Assembly: GCF_905475345.1 (NCBI RefSeq)
Contig: NC_066607.1
Coordinates: forward strand, 3,029,501-3,093,500
Direction of reading: 5' to 3'
Origin: Vespula vulgaris
Lineage: Eukaryota; Arthropoda; Insecta; Hymenoptera; Vespidae
Length of the DNA: 64,000 bases
Below are positions 46,301 through 58,805 of this stretch, one piece after another. The notes under the pieces were generated by a model that searched no databases, was not told the DNA's origin, and saw only the letters and a list, made by a program, of their open reading frames with translations. A program made the translations under genes and the position numbers. Position 1 is the first letter of the stretch, and every line of letters begins with the position of its first letter.

Positions 46301-46654
46301 ACATAGCATTGCCGCGGTCAGCGAAAGATTTGGTTCCTGTAGCATAGAACTCGCCAACGAATTGAATAAACTCACAGATATATGTATAAGATATCTTCAA
46401 GAAGAACCGAATACCGCAACAAAGTGGTATAAGTGAGTACGATTATTTTACAAGATTTAATTTAATATTCTACGAACGAACTCGTAAAAAAATCTTTTCT
46501 ACTTTATAGAAATATCTTAAAAAAGACACGACGTTACTTGTCACACGCGGAGGAAATTTTAAATTTCAATTATGGACCGTGGAATAACGCTTGTGGTGAA
46601 ATAAGTGAAAAACAAAAAATTCTGTCGGTATTGCTGAAAGATTTTAATATTTAG
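43386..46654 (+). CDS. SMYD4: SMYD4-type SET and MYND domain protein, complete, 11 exons, 748 aa
   Basis: Putative lysine methyltransferase of the SMYD4 class. Exons: 43386-43522, 43752-43983, 44088-44271, 44354-44675, 44763-45012, 45098-45429, 45527-45600, 45675-45787, 45886-46180, 46270-46432, 46510-46654. Phases match throughout; total 2247 nt. N-terminal TPR-like helices (about 65-185) precede a SET domain split by a MYND zinc finger at about 279-320 (CENC, CTMC, YC...C, H...C; all eight ligands present). The SET core has NHSCDPN at 476-482 and GEEVYTCYG. A cysteine-rich post-SET region follows (CFTCKCEPC, then KCPECSG and HCLDCG), then C-terminal TPR-like repeats. Human SMYD4 is 804 aa. 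The start is the first ATG of the only frame joining exon 2; MEWQNFLEPLSRKLRITHLN is a plausible N-terminus. Substrate cannot be told from sequence. Confidence 0.93.
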
Positions 46655-46694
46655 TTCGAATTATTACTAATGCACTGTGTCTAATACGCGAATG

Positions 46695-46700
46695 AATAAA
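46695..46700 (+). terminator. SMYD4 candidate poly(A) signal
   Basis: AATAAA 40 bp after the SMYD4 stop, followed by T/TA-rich sequence. Confidence 0.6.
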
Positions 46701-46735
46701 AACTGGCATCTTTACATATTGCAAAGTTTATATAT

Positions 46736-46853
46736 CTATATATATTTATATAAATATATATATATATACATATATATATATAAGTATATATATATATATT
46801 ATATATATAAATATAAATAAATATATATATATATATATATATATTACAAGATT
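46736..46853. repeat. TA-rich microsatellite cluster
   Basis: Imperfect TA runs with AAATA and CATA interruptions just 3' of SMYD4. Confidence 0.9.
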
Positions 46854-48436
46854 CGTATATATAGGCTTTTTTTTATAGAAACATTTAGTAGTCAACGTAG
46901 CGTAGCATTGTTTGTAGATTCCAAACTATCATTTTGATTTACACTTTTCGACGCACCATATACTTAACAAAAAAGAAACAAAAAGAAAAAAAAAAATAAG
47001 GAAAAATTATTGTTAAGTGAACCTCCTATTATTCTATGTTTAATTATTGGTATATAAGTTATTGTGTATAAGCTTATTAAAAGAGAAACGGAACATTTGA
47101 AAGGACTGAAAACAATGGATATATATATATGTATATATACCTATATATACATATACATATATATACATATATATATATAATATATATATAACTTTTAACG
47201 AAGTTGAACTTATATATTGGAAGTGAAAAATAATATCACTTCGCTTTTCAATGCTTAGCACTAACGGAAAGTATTATTTTAAACGACGAGACTTAGACGA
47301 ATGTACTTTTCTTCGTGATAACGCTTCGATTAATACGGTTTAATGATGTGATGATACATTTATTGATCGGAATAAAGAAAACCATGTAGAAAAAAAATCA
47401 TATATTAAACGATTTTCAAACGTAATCATGGTAAATGTGTTTTCATCTATATTTCTTATATTTATTATTAAAAACGATACCGATTTTTAAATACATCTTT
47501 TATGCACACATACACACACACTTACACATACACACACACATATTATACACATTTCAATTTTGTTCGAGTTCGCCTGATTGATCACGAAAGGAAAAGGAAA
47601 GAATTTATCCGGAATATATTTTGCTTGAAAACTTGTGTTTATCATACGAACTAGATTATAATTCTCACGTTATACGACGGTACGTATGTATAAAATTTGT
47701 AGTAACCCTCTGGCTAACTTGTATTCGCTTTTACTGCGAACCCAGTAGTAGATGAATATAACGTGTTATAAAATATTACCCAGTAAAAATAATCTACGAT
47801 CCCTCTACATTTTTTTCCCTTTTCATAAATAAAAATACTTTCTTCGTACTCTTTTTTCTTTTTGTTCCTTTTTTTGTCCGGTTAAAAAATATTCATTCTT
47901 TTTACCTTTTCCTTTTTTAAATCCAATCACGAGTAATAATATTCAGTAATACCTTTCATCGGCCAGAGAGAACGATTTTAATTTGCCCTGGAAGTAACTG
48001 ATAGTAGATGTATACAGTGCGACGCTATATTAAAAATACATTAACAAATGCATATTCTCCGGTCACGAGAGAGGTGGTTCCATTTGCAAATGGACTCGTA
48101 CGCTCTAGAAATAAATTGAAAGAAATATATTCTTGGCTTATATCTATAAAAAATAATCTCTTCTTTTATCTCTTCTTTGGAAACAAAAGAAACTATTATC
48201 CTTATTTCAGGAAAGTTTGGAAATAGTTCCAAATCGTTTAAACAAAGTATATATATATTTTTTTTTATATAGATACATATATTTGTTTTCTATTCTCTCT
48301 CTATCTCTATTTTTTTATATCGGACTTAAAATATATCGATCGAGTTGATGTGGATACATATACACTCATGTATATATATATATGTATGTATGATAAGTGA
48401 GTACATAATAACGTGTAACTATGAAATAATACATTT

Positions 48437-48578
48437 TTGCCATTTCCACGCGGTTCTTCGGAACCGCCCGAACTCGACTCTCTCACGTCAGACTGTGCTA
48501 ATTTACGGGCTCGTAATCCTGCCAGATTCATGAATTTATTGCCATCCGGCCCATAAATTTCATACCGAGCGATTATAC
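48437..48578 (-). CDS. Orphan coding-like exon, unidentified protein
   Basis: On the minus strand an open frame reads RYEIYGPDGNKFMNLAGLRA and then RKLAQSDVRESSSGGSEEP and RGNGKN. It is compositionally balanced, unlike the microsatellite translations around it. An AAT|GTATTA donor is possible at the 3' end (about 48437). At the 5' end an in-frame TAA lies just upstream, so the acceptor must be close (for example after GATAAG); that acceptor has a poor pyrimidine tract. I do not recognise the family. It could be an exon of an otherwise unseen gene, or an old pseudogene fragment. Confidence 0.35.
48450..48467. repeat. Perfect 7-bp stem with TTCG loop
   Basis: GCGGTTC TTCG GAACCGC: a perfect stem closed by a UUCG-type tetraloop, one of the most stable RNA hairpin classes. 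It lies inside the orphan exon. On the minus strand the loop reads CGAA. Confidence 0.6.
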
Positions 48579-49480
48579 GGACTTATCTTTTCCTGTGAAT
48601 CCAGTGAAATTCGAGGCTGATAGAACTAACGGGAATTGAACTACGCACTCTCTCTCTCTCTCTTTCTCTTTCTCTCTTTCTCTCTTTTCGAAACAGTTAT
48701 GTTAATCTCTGAAATTCTTCTTTGTTGAAATATTCATTAGAATGTTTGAATATATATATGTGTGTATGTGAAGAAAGAAAATGAATGAAGTTTGGTTGCT
48801 TGGTCGTTAAGATGAATTCAGATTTTTCGTACTGAATATGTTGAACAACGTTAAGATCCAAAGATTCAAAGAACTGACCATACAAAAAAATAAATATTTT
48901 AAGGACAGACTTAAGAAAAGTACATAAATGTTTTTGCTTGAAAGATTACTTCTTAAGGTTTTTATCTGAAACCTAAGATATTCCGAGAAACTAAGCATTC
49001 AAAAAGAATATCTGAAAGGAAAGATTACTGTTGACTATATGGGACTCTTAGGCAAGTTCTTTTTATACCGATTCCCTTTGACACACATTTAAGCAACTCT
49101 CAAAGCTAAATATTTTGTATGATGATAAAAAACCCCAAGACGAACGTTTAATGGATCTCTAAAAACAGACATGTGCGTCTCTATTTTTAAACTAAATTTA
49201 TAGTGATCAGAACGATATATATTCTAGCTGGTCATAGCTATGGTTAGTTAGAAAAAATTTATTTATATAGTATTCTATGTTTTTTTTTTGTAAATAAAAA
49301 ATTAAATATGTAAAATTTGTAGATGTAGTACAACTTTCATATTTAGCATAGTATGTTATTGTTATAGTATAAACATATTATGATAGATAGGATATGTGTA
49401 ATTACAGGTATTAATTTTTATATACAAATAATTTCTTTTTTTTTACGGAAAATTAATTAATATTCGAACTTACTTGCCTA

Positions 49481-49572
49481 GTTCCGCCCTTTGTATGATT
49501 AGTTTTGCCCCTTTCTATGATTAATTCCTCCCCTTGCATGGATTAACCATAGATCCTTCCCATCTATGATTA
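49481..49572. repeat. Degenerate ~22-bp tandem repeat, about 4 units
   Basis: Units at 49481, 49502, 49524 and 49546 each have a C-rich half (CCGCCC, GCCCC, CTCCCC, CTTCCC) followed by TATGATTA or GATTA. The array lies just before the tRNA-like element. Confidence 0.6.
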
Positions 49573-49673
49573 ATCCAAGCCGTTCATCGATCAGAAGTTC
49601 GTCGATCAACTTTTTAATAATTTCGAATTTGAAAAACAAAAAAAAATGAAGACGCTGGATATATATATATATT

Positions 49674-49750
49674 TCCACCCGGATTCGAACCCGATTATTT
49701 AATTTTACTTTCCGGGCGACGTGCTCTGGACTACTAAGCTACCCAATCCC
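49674..49750 (-). mobile_element. tRNA-derived SINE head or tRNA pseudogene
   Basis: The minus strand has a perfect B box (GGTTCGAATCC, 49681-49691) and an A-box-like TAGCTTAGTAGTCC (about 49729-49742) at tRNA-like spacing. It is not a functional tRNA by eye: the acceptor ends do not pair (GGGATTG has no CAATCCC partner), there is no clean anticodon stem, and the T stem has a mismatch. Confidence 0.5.
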
Positions 49751-50361
49751 TTAAGTCAAATCTTATACGAATTTTCATGTATTTATATGGAACTTTACAA
49801 TTACAAATAGAAATGAAGAGGAAGTGATCTTATCGTATACACTTAGTCATTATACAAAGATGACATTTTATATCTTTATCACAGGTTTTGTGCTTTGATG
49901 ATCATTATGCCTCAACATATAATATTGAAAAGGCACAGAGGGTTTTCACAGCCATGCGCACACATATTACCCTCTCTTATTAAACATAATAAACCATAAA
50001 ACTCGTATAAAACGCGTCATGTTCTAACTCCAATGTGAAGAATGCTAAGAGATGCTGAGGAGCATATAGCTTTTTCCTAGCACCATTCGCATTGGATAGA
50101 ACTTTAGATTGTAACTAGATTTGTGTGCTAGATCTTCGTCACATCTCACACGTCGTTGTTGATAGAGTCGAGTTTATGGATACTTGTTTGGGTTTACTTA
50201 CCTAATCACTAGTGTCGACAATTAATTTAATTATTGCTAGTGTTTTGAAAATGTCTTGTATGATGTCAGTGTGTTGCTAATAGGACTCCCATTTTCTTAT
50301 TTCTATATATCCATTTGATGTTTGGATAAGAGAATTCGTAAAAAGATTGACCTTCGTGATC

Positions 50362-50446
50362 TGGATCAAGATTCGAACCTGGGTCTTTTTCGCTCTCCGT
50401 ATTTTCTATTTTCAGTTTATACCAATTTAGCTATCCAGGCCTTCGA
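50362..50446 (-). mobile_element. Second tRNA-like element (SINE head), same orientation
   Basis: The minus strand carries TAGCTAAATTGG (fits the A-box consensus TRGCNNARYNGG) and AGGTTCGAATCT (close to the B box), separated as in a tRNA gene. The body of the element would extend toward about 49.76 kb, a stretch of complex, non-microsatellite sequence. No clean cloverleaf. Confidence 0.5.
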
Positions 50447-53400
50447 AATATATTTCACACAAATACCTACTTAAATAACGTTTGAAAATACTCATTTATC
50501 ATATGTATATGTGTGTTTGTATCGCAAATATAGGCTAATATGTATATACGTTTACGTATACCTATTTGTACGTGATGATATATGTATATACATATTCATT
50601 CAGAATATTGTATATGCATGTATATATATTCTGTATATGTATTGTATACCTATATGTACTATACGTATATACACTGTTTTTGTAAACACATCTATGTTCA
50701 AACAAACACAAACTTAGTGTATGTAAGTACGTATATGTATACATATACATATATTAGAAAGGTTTCGTACAAGATCGTCTTTGTTTAGAAAATTCCAAAT
50801 GATTCCGAAAATATACCGAACAGTCGACTTTGAACTATTGCAATAAAAACTTTTTTTTTCAAATATGCTGCAAAACATTTTTTTTCGAATATACATCCAT
50901 AGAAATCTGTAAGATCTGATATTTCATTTTTCTATATGACCCAAAACTTCCTCGTAAATGTAAAAAAAAAGCGCAAAATATATTTGTACGTTTTATCGTG
51001 TTTGATACTTATAAATGCAGTTATTCTCGTTTTTGTACAGTACTAATATCAATCATTAATATTCTCATTTCCAATAGGATATAATAAAAGATTAGCTCAA
51101 GTATGCAGCGTAATAAAGATTCCTCTGCTCGAGCAAACATTTGATATTTTTTATTATCCATTTAAATCATCTACATTTATCTATCTCGATACAATTAGAA
51201 ATAATTACGTTATACATAGAAATGATATTAGAACATGTTTTAATTGCAATGTGTCAATATAGTTTAAAATCTTACATAGTTAACGCATTTCGTTTTAATA
51301 AATTTTATTTTTTATTTTTGTATTCATACAACTCTAGGCAACACGCAATACTCGTATTATTCTTAATGCGACTGATATGCATAAAACAATTTTTCATATT
51401 ATTTTTCAATCCTTTCGCGATGAATATTCCGTCATTTCGTTTTTCATATCTATAATTACATAGTCTTGACGAAGTTCCCTTTTAAATTGAAATTTTCCCT
51501 CTTGTAAATATAAATTCTCATCTACGCGTTCTCGTGATGCATCATATACGCTTTACGATTCTTTTTCTTTTTATTTTTCCCTTTCCCTTCTTTCATTCTT
51601 TATTTTGTATTTTTTCTCCTTTTTTTCTTTTCTAACATACTTCTAAAACAAAATGAGAGAATTAATAATTATTCGGAGTGGTCGGAAATAACACAATGGA
51701 AAAAAATTATAATTGAAAGAAAATTTTTTACAATGAGCTTTTCAATAGGATTATAATTAATATAGAATTGAAAACGTCATTTGTATTATCCATCAAAGAT
51801 AAAAAAGCTGAATATTATAATAGATTATATTTTAAGAAAGTAAATTTAATACGAACGTTCTTAATGCGTATATAAAGAAGAAGAAGAGAAAAGAAAGAGG
51901 AAGAGAAAAAGAAAAAGAAAAAGAAAAAAAAAGAAATGAAAATAAAAATAAAAAAGAGGAGAATCCATCGAATGGATTGTCGTTCGGACGATTAAACGTA
52001 ATGGCCGGCTTCATACTTATCGGTAAAATCTCTCTTCATATCACGTATCTATATGTATATGCACGTAGATATGCATGTATGCAGGTATATACGCATTCTC
52101 GATATAGAATGAAAACGAAAGAGAAAGAGAGACAGAGAATGAGAGAATGAAAGAGACAGAGAGAGAGATAGAGAGAAGTATGTACGTGTGCATGGGCGAA
52201 GGCGGCTTCTAGCTGAACGAATTTACGATTCTCGCTTAGGGCATTTCGTCTGGTTCGTGCGTTTTAGCAAAGCTACGCTTGGATAAAAGTCAAATGCGTA
52301 TGCAAATTATCGTCGTAGAAGTTGTCCGGCTTATCTTGTTAGGTCGATCGATGTTATATCCCAGCGAACCCAACGCCCATCTCAATTTTCTCTTTCTTTA
52401 TCGATCGAGAGGAATATAAACGATATCGTTTGTTCTAATTTTTTGTCTTTTCTTTTTCTTTTTTTGTTTCGAACATCAAAGTTCATTGACACGAAATATT
52501 TCGTTCGACCCTTCCATTTCTGTTCCCTTGTTACGTCCACGAAGATAAATATCATTAGGATCTTCTTATCAGAGGAGAATTATTAAAGGAAAGTAAATGA
52601 CAGTAAGGAGTATTTACTACTCATAAAAAAAAGAAAGAAAAAGAAAAGTGATAAAAACGGAGACAAAAAAATTGTAATAATATAATTGTAAATATCAACC
52701 ATCTGTTATATTTATTTCTATGTGGAGCGTTAAAAAAATTTTCGATATAAAAGAATACTATCGTTATTAACTACAAAAAGATTCCTACATCATACTTATT
52801 CGCCAATCCAATATAAATATATTGTTATTACAGCGTTTCTACCATTTCCCTTTGCATTTCTTTTATTTCTTCCATTTTCCCTACCCATTAATATCTTCGT
52901 CGCTGTCTGGAATACAAACGAGATGTAAAACGAGTTTCCTCTTTCATTTTATTCGAGATCTGTTATAACATATTACATTATTTTTATCCAATCTCCGTTT
53001 TATAGAATTCCTTTCTTAATATCTATAACGCGCGTTCGATTAGATAGGCGATTTTCTTTGGAAAATTCTTTTTTCCAACATTTTTTTCTTTCTTTCCCTT
53101 TTCTTCGTCCTGTTTTTTCAAATCCGATAGTTCTCTATACTATAGCATTTGTTTGGAACTTTTATGATCGGTTCGTGCTCGACGAAACGATAACTCGAAG
53201 AGAAACGCGAGTTAACGCGATCGTAGGATCGTTCTAGCTATCCTCGAAGGGCTCCGGAAGTGGGATTTCTCTCTTCCGTACTTTAGTTTTCCCGAAGCGA
53301 TGCCATGCAATATACACGCCGTATAAACGGCAATAGCGATAGACATTACCCTATTCCGTTACTCGAAGAGTTTCCACTCGGGGGAGATAGGGTCGACCCG

Positions 53401-54281
53401 ATCGTTACCCTACGAAGCTAAACCTTCGTCCTTTATCGACGAACCGATAACGTATTACAATCGTTTTAAAGAAAAGTGAGACGAGATGGAAAATCCCATA
53501 CAGATTGAACGTTACATTTATTTTCATGCATATGTATAGATAAGTAGATATATATGTTATGTGGCATTGGAATTTTCTATATATTATGTAATATGGGTTA
53601 TATAAAGGGTATGACGATTCATACAAACCTTACGAAGATGAAGAATTGAAAATTATCTTTTATTCTTTTTGCGTGTGCATTATTTTTTTTCCTTTCTAAT
53701 ATTTATTTACAAGTTGTTGTTACGATTTATACATATTCAAAGTTACACGATTCGTTTTATATGATAAAATGTAGATATTATTATTGTATAAATGTGACTT
53801 TCTTTTCTGTCTTTTTTTTTTTTTTTTTTTGACTCGTTGGATATGCATCGTTGTTACATAGCAAAGAAATGTTACTGTCGAATTAACGTTGGTACATTGT
53901 GTGGATATTAAAATCATTAGGATTTATATTTAGTTGGATTAGATACATATATCATTGGGATATATTATTCTATGTAGAAAATATATACGTACATTGTATA
54001 TTTTTTTTTTTATATCAGAGAAAATGAAAGGAAATAGCTCTCGAAATTTTACGTAGATATAATGGATAAGAGAAATGAAGAATTTTACCTTTCGAATAAT
54101 AAATAATATCGTGGAATAAATGGGAACGAAATGATTAAGTTCATTTTTTTCTTTTTTTAATTTATTCCATCTGTTTTTTTCATTCTTAAAAAAAAAATAT
54201 CGTAGAGAAAGATTTTTTAACGAATTAAAAGTCGGCTAAGGAAATGACTTTGGGAAGTTATTTAAAAATTCCAGAAAAGAA

Positions 54282-54313
<32 letters not shown>

Positions 54314-55493
54314 TAGAGAAATAGCAGCGGCCAAGAGATTGTTTATTTAAGCTTTCTCTCATACGTTGTTTACCTCAGTTTAAAATGAACAAGAAAGAAT
54401 TTCTCGGTAGGTCGGCACATTGATCTTATGTTAGCTCACAACCTACATGATTCTCCCTTTTTCCCTTGTTTCTAACTAACCAGATTCGTTTTAATTCTTC
54501 TTTATATTCTTTATGATCTTGAGAAAAGAGAAAGAGAAAGAGAGAAGGAGAGATAGAGATAGAGATAGAAAGAAACAACGCGTGCATAGAAGAGTACAAG
54601 TAGATGAGTAAAAAAAATGGACGCAATATATTTTTCCTTTCCTCTTTTTCTCTTTCCCATTTTTTCTTTTTCATTTCTTTTCTTTCCTCGTATCTTTTCG
54701 TTCCGTGTAAGCATCTTTTCCTTATTTTTATATTTGTATGTGGTCGGCCAAAATGTCGGAGTGTTCTAATATTTTATATCTTAATAATAATTAACACTGA
54801 TAATTTTTTTATGTCAATGATATTTTTTTTTATGCCGAAAATGTTTTCCATTTTATATCTAAATGAAATAACAAATGCTATTTTCCGTCGTATCGAAAAA
54901 ATGCTTTGATATTTTATATATAAATAAATATTATTCTATAGTATTTTTTTATTTTATTTTATTTTTTTATTTGAAAACACTATCCTTATATCTGAATAAA
55001 TAATACTATAGGGAGTATTTTGTTGAGCGAAATACTCTGTAGTATTTAATAATTGCATAAACAATGCTAATACTTTTTTACATTAAAAATTCCGACGTTA
55101 TTTATTGGTAAACTCAATATTTACTTTTCTTCGCGTATATGTACTTACATACATGCCCACGGAATTTCTTTCTCCAAACAATTCGATTTGATTTTCTTAC
55201 CAAAGAAATCAAAAATTCTATACATTTATACTGAATTTATATATTAGCAATACCAAAGAAAATGAGAGAAAAGAAAAAAGTTACGTTTTTACCTCGTAAA
55301 TGTATCCATTTGAAAAAATGAAGTTATTTTCCCTTCGTGAAATCCAAAATTTCAATATAATGCAAAATTAATTACCATCGGGAATTATTTATGTCCTTCA
55401 ATTAAAACGATATTTTCGCGCTTAGCACGATGTAAATTGTACTTTTTTTCTTTTTTATTCAACGAGCTTACGTTTTTCCTAGTACGACAGGTT

Positions 55494-55560
55494 GTCGTTA
55501 CCGATCTTATTGCTGTTGCTGATGCTGAAGTTGTTGCTGTTGCTGTTGCTGTTAGTACGA
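55494..55560. repeat. GTT/GCT trinucleotide repeat
   Basis: TTGCTGTTGCTGATGCTG-type repeats. One minus-strand frame reads Asn/Ser-rich (NSNSNSNN), another Thr/Ala-rich. No flanking splice signals convincing enough to call an exon. Confidence 0.6.
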
Positions 55561-55975
55561 CGACTGAAAAACCTTAGAGGAAAATTCTTTGTCTTTGTTA
55601 CATACGTATGTATGTAGCATAATAAGTATCATAATATGATACATATAATATGTATGTATGTACGTGTATATATATATATATATCTAACGATAAATACGAT
55701 CGGCCATTTTGGATCACGATTACCGCGTCTTTCGCATAACGAGCTATTCAAAAGGGACGAATGAAACGACGACGGGGACGACGAGTTGCTAGTTGCGATT
55801 TAAAGGTAAATTTCGCGTTTTGAGAAAGACGGGAATTAATGCAAACGTTTCAAGTTAAGCCCTCTATATATAAGAGAGGGAGAGAGGGAGAAAAAGAGAG
55901 AGGGAGAGAGAAAAGGAAGGAAACGTTTCCCTACGCTCGCACTTTGTGTTTGCTCTTTCAGAAATTTGAAAGAGA

Positions 55976-55979
55976 GAAG

Positions 55980-56026
<47 letters not shown>

Positions 56027-56034
56027 GAGAGAGA
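55976..56034. repeat. (GA)n microsatellite
   Basis: GA run with a GGGA interruption. Confidence 0.95.
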
Positions 56035-56574
56035 AGCTAATCGTAAATTTGTTCGTATTTCGTCCGAAATCTCTGTTAATTAATATAATTCTCTCGTTCT
56101 TTGCTTTTTTATTATCGCGTTTTATCGCGACAAATTCGTTTGGTACCTCTCGTCGTGTTTCGTAGGAAATTATTTTTCGTCGTCTGTTAATTCTCGACCG
56201 ATAACGTTTAATCATTGTTATTTAATTGAATTCTTATTAGAAAGAAAGAGAGAGAAAGAGAGAAATAAAAATGGATAAGAGAATTTCCTCGTCGTGAACA
56301 TTTAACTCGTACGATAGTTTTTCGCTTTTCTTTTTTCTTTTTTTTTTTCTTTTCTTTTCTCTTCGCTTTTTTCTCTTTCCCTTCACGATTTTTGTTTCGC
56401 ACTTATAAAAACCAAGCACATACCGCATTTCATCAAGCAAATGGGCCCGACCTTTCGATCGGATATAGTTTTCGAGAATTTCTCACGGTTAAACTTTTAG
56501 CCGACGCGTGCTATCGGATCTTGCACTTAGCGATAATTAAACGTCGACGTGGCCGAAAGTAAGTGCATACTTAC

Positions 56575-56603
56575 CTCGTAAAACCATTTTCGTCATCGTT
56601 GAG
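56575..56603 (-). CDS. Possible short 5' exon with a strong donor
   Basis: On the minus strand ACGATGACGAAAATGG is followed by TTTTACGAG|GTAAGTATG, a near-consensus donor. An ATG (top base about 56597) would give MTKMVLR plus one base. A TATATAAG box lies about 30 bp upstream of the C-rich start. No downstream exon could be joined with confidence. Confidence 0.2.
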
Positions 56604-56926
56604 AGAACGCTTATATAGCTTATATAGATATCGGTCTCTCTCTCCCACTCTGCCACTATATATATATATACATACAAAAAAGGTAAAAGAATAGAGAAAA
56701 AAATAATAATAATAATAAAAAAAGAGAGGAAAAAGAAGAAAGAAAATGAAGAAAAAAATTGAGTACAGATAATAATAAAAAGAGAAGGAAAACTTACGCA
56801 GTCGTGTCTCTGTGTATAGATATATATGTATATATTTATAATCGCGTTCTTCATAAAAGTACAATAATAGCTTTATATCAAATCACGAAGAGAACATTCA
56901 ATATTCGCCGCAGACGACCACCATTG

Positions 56927-57040
56927 TTATTGTTGTTGTTGTAGTTGCTATTGTTGTTGTTGTTGCAGAGTTTTTTAGAAGCGCGCACACGCCTAGGGCT
57001 ATTTGCTGTGACGGTGGCGGCGGCGACAGCGGCTATATCC
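56927..57040. repeat. GTT repeat next to a GGC/GGT-rich island
   Basis: A GTT array (56927-56968) is followed by a GC-rich patch with GGTGGCGGCGGCGAC. The minus strand is open for about 60 codons across both (Ala/Val-rich, then poly-Asn). The patch is much GC-richer than its surroundings. Confidence 0.5.
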
Positions 57041-57570
57041 GACGATGATGATTCGAGAATATCGATTCGCGATTAATCGTTGCGCGTAGGTTTTCCATAG
57101 TTCTTCTTCTTCCTCTTCTTTTTTTTTCTCTAATCTCTCTTTTCTTCATGTTTCTCTTCATTCTCTTCATCTTCATCGTTCCTTCTAATCTTTTCTTTCT
57201 TTTCATTTTTTTATCTTTTGTAATCCTTTTTTTCCTTTTTTTTTTCTTTTTTTGTTCTCCCCGTCGATTTTCCTCCAACTCCCAAAGGGAGTGCATGTGC
57301 AAGTAAAGACTTACTTACTCGACGGGGCTTGTTTTTAATGAGAAAAAAGGAGAAACAAAAAACGAAGGGAAAAAAAAAGAAAAAAAAAGAAAGAAGTAAA
57401 CGCGTACAAGCTTAAGTAAAAACAACGTGGTAAGTGGCTATAGTAAAAAGAGGGACGAAAAATAAAAAGAACACAAGGTAAGAGGTAATGAAATAGCAAC
57501 AAGAAACGACTCAAAAAATGCGATATCGTAAATATAGTAGTCCGACGGGCCTTACGAGAGATACGACACG

Positions 57571-57572
57571 CA

Positions 57573-57621
<49 letters not shown>
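57571..57621. repeat. (CT)n then (CA)n compound microsatellite
   Basis: Perfect CT run changing to ACAC. Confidence 0.95.
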
Positions 57622-57625
<4 letters not shown>

Positions 57626-57924
57626 CACGTGTACATAGAGATATGCACTCTAAGTGCAAATACACACACACGCACGCACGCACGCATACGCATAACCCAT
57701 ACTGGAATGGCTGGTGGAGCTTGTAACGACTGAGAAACGGAAACACATACATATATATATATATATGTATGTATATATTAAAAATAAAAGGATGAGAGAG
57801 AATCCGTATCGATTCTTCTTTTCATTTTTGTTTTGCTTTTTCTTTTGGTTTTTCTTTTTTTTGCGTATTTTCTTTTCGTTCTTTTGTTTTCTTCCTTTTT
57901 TTTGTTGACATTAGCCGAAAATAG

Positions 57925-58050
57925 TAATGATAATAATAATAATCATAATAATAATTCTAATAATTCTAATAATAATAATAATAATAGTAGTAGTAATAAT
58001 AATAATAATGATAATAATAATAATGACGATGATGATAATAATAATACATA
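57925..58050. repeat. Long AAT/GAT/AGT trinucleotide array
   Basis: AAT-based array with GAT, TCT and AGT variants. The + strand frame is Asn/Ser/Asp-rich low complexity. Confidence 0.9.
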
Positions 58051-58805
58051 TCATACGTAGTACTTTGTAACGTATACATAATTAATACGTTTTTGCACGT
58101 GTCTATGTATATGTGTATATTTATATACGTATATACATATATACATACATACATACGTGCAAAGTTATTAGGACTTGGTCATTCTCGTTTCAACAGCAAT
58201 GCGAGAGATAGAGAGAGTCGGTCCGAAAAATTATTTTTTCTGTATTCCCTTCTCGCTCTTCTGGTCCTCATTTTTATTACGCTTTCTCTCTCTTTCTTTT
58301 TACGTATATATATATATATATATCTCTGTATGGGGGACTCATCACTATCCGCGTCATATATATATATATGTGTATATATATATATACATATATACATATA
58401 CATATATATATACGTATGTATGTATGTATAACAATTTTAAATAATCGCTCGAGACGAACGAAGTTTAGAGAATTATACGTATGTATGTGCATGTGTGTGT
58501 GTGTGTGTGTGTGTATTTATATGTTTGTAATCAATGTGAAAATCTACGAATTTTTATCATAAAACGTTATCCTCGAATCTATTTCCCTCCCACGAGATAT
58601 AATAAGATAATAAAACAATTAATATTTGTTCGTAACATTGAAATATTTTCCATTTGAAAATTTTTTCGCCCGGCACGTGATAATAATCCGATGAACGAAG
58701 ATAATAACAAGGAATACGAGAAATACGAGGTTTACTCGAGAAGAAGTATAAAATAGAAAAGAGAAAAAAGAAAAAGAAACGAAAAAAGAAAAATGAAAAA
58801 AGAAT

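Noticed and set aside
49674..49750. Functional tRNA gene on the minus strand
   Set aside because: A and B boxes exist, but acceptor ends do not pair and no proper anticodon stem forms.
57833..58060. Poly-Asn protein
   Set aside because: Pure AAT/GAT microsatellite translation following a pyrimidine tract.
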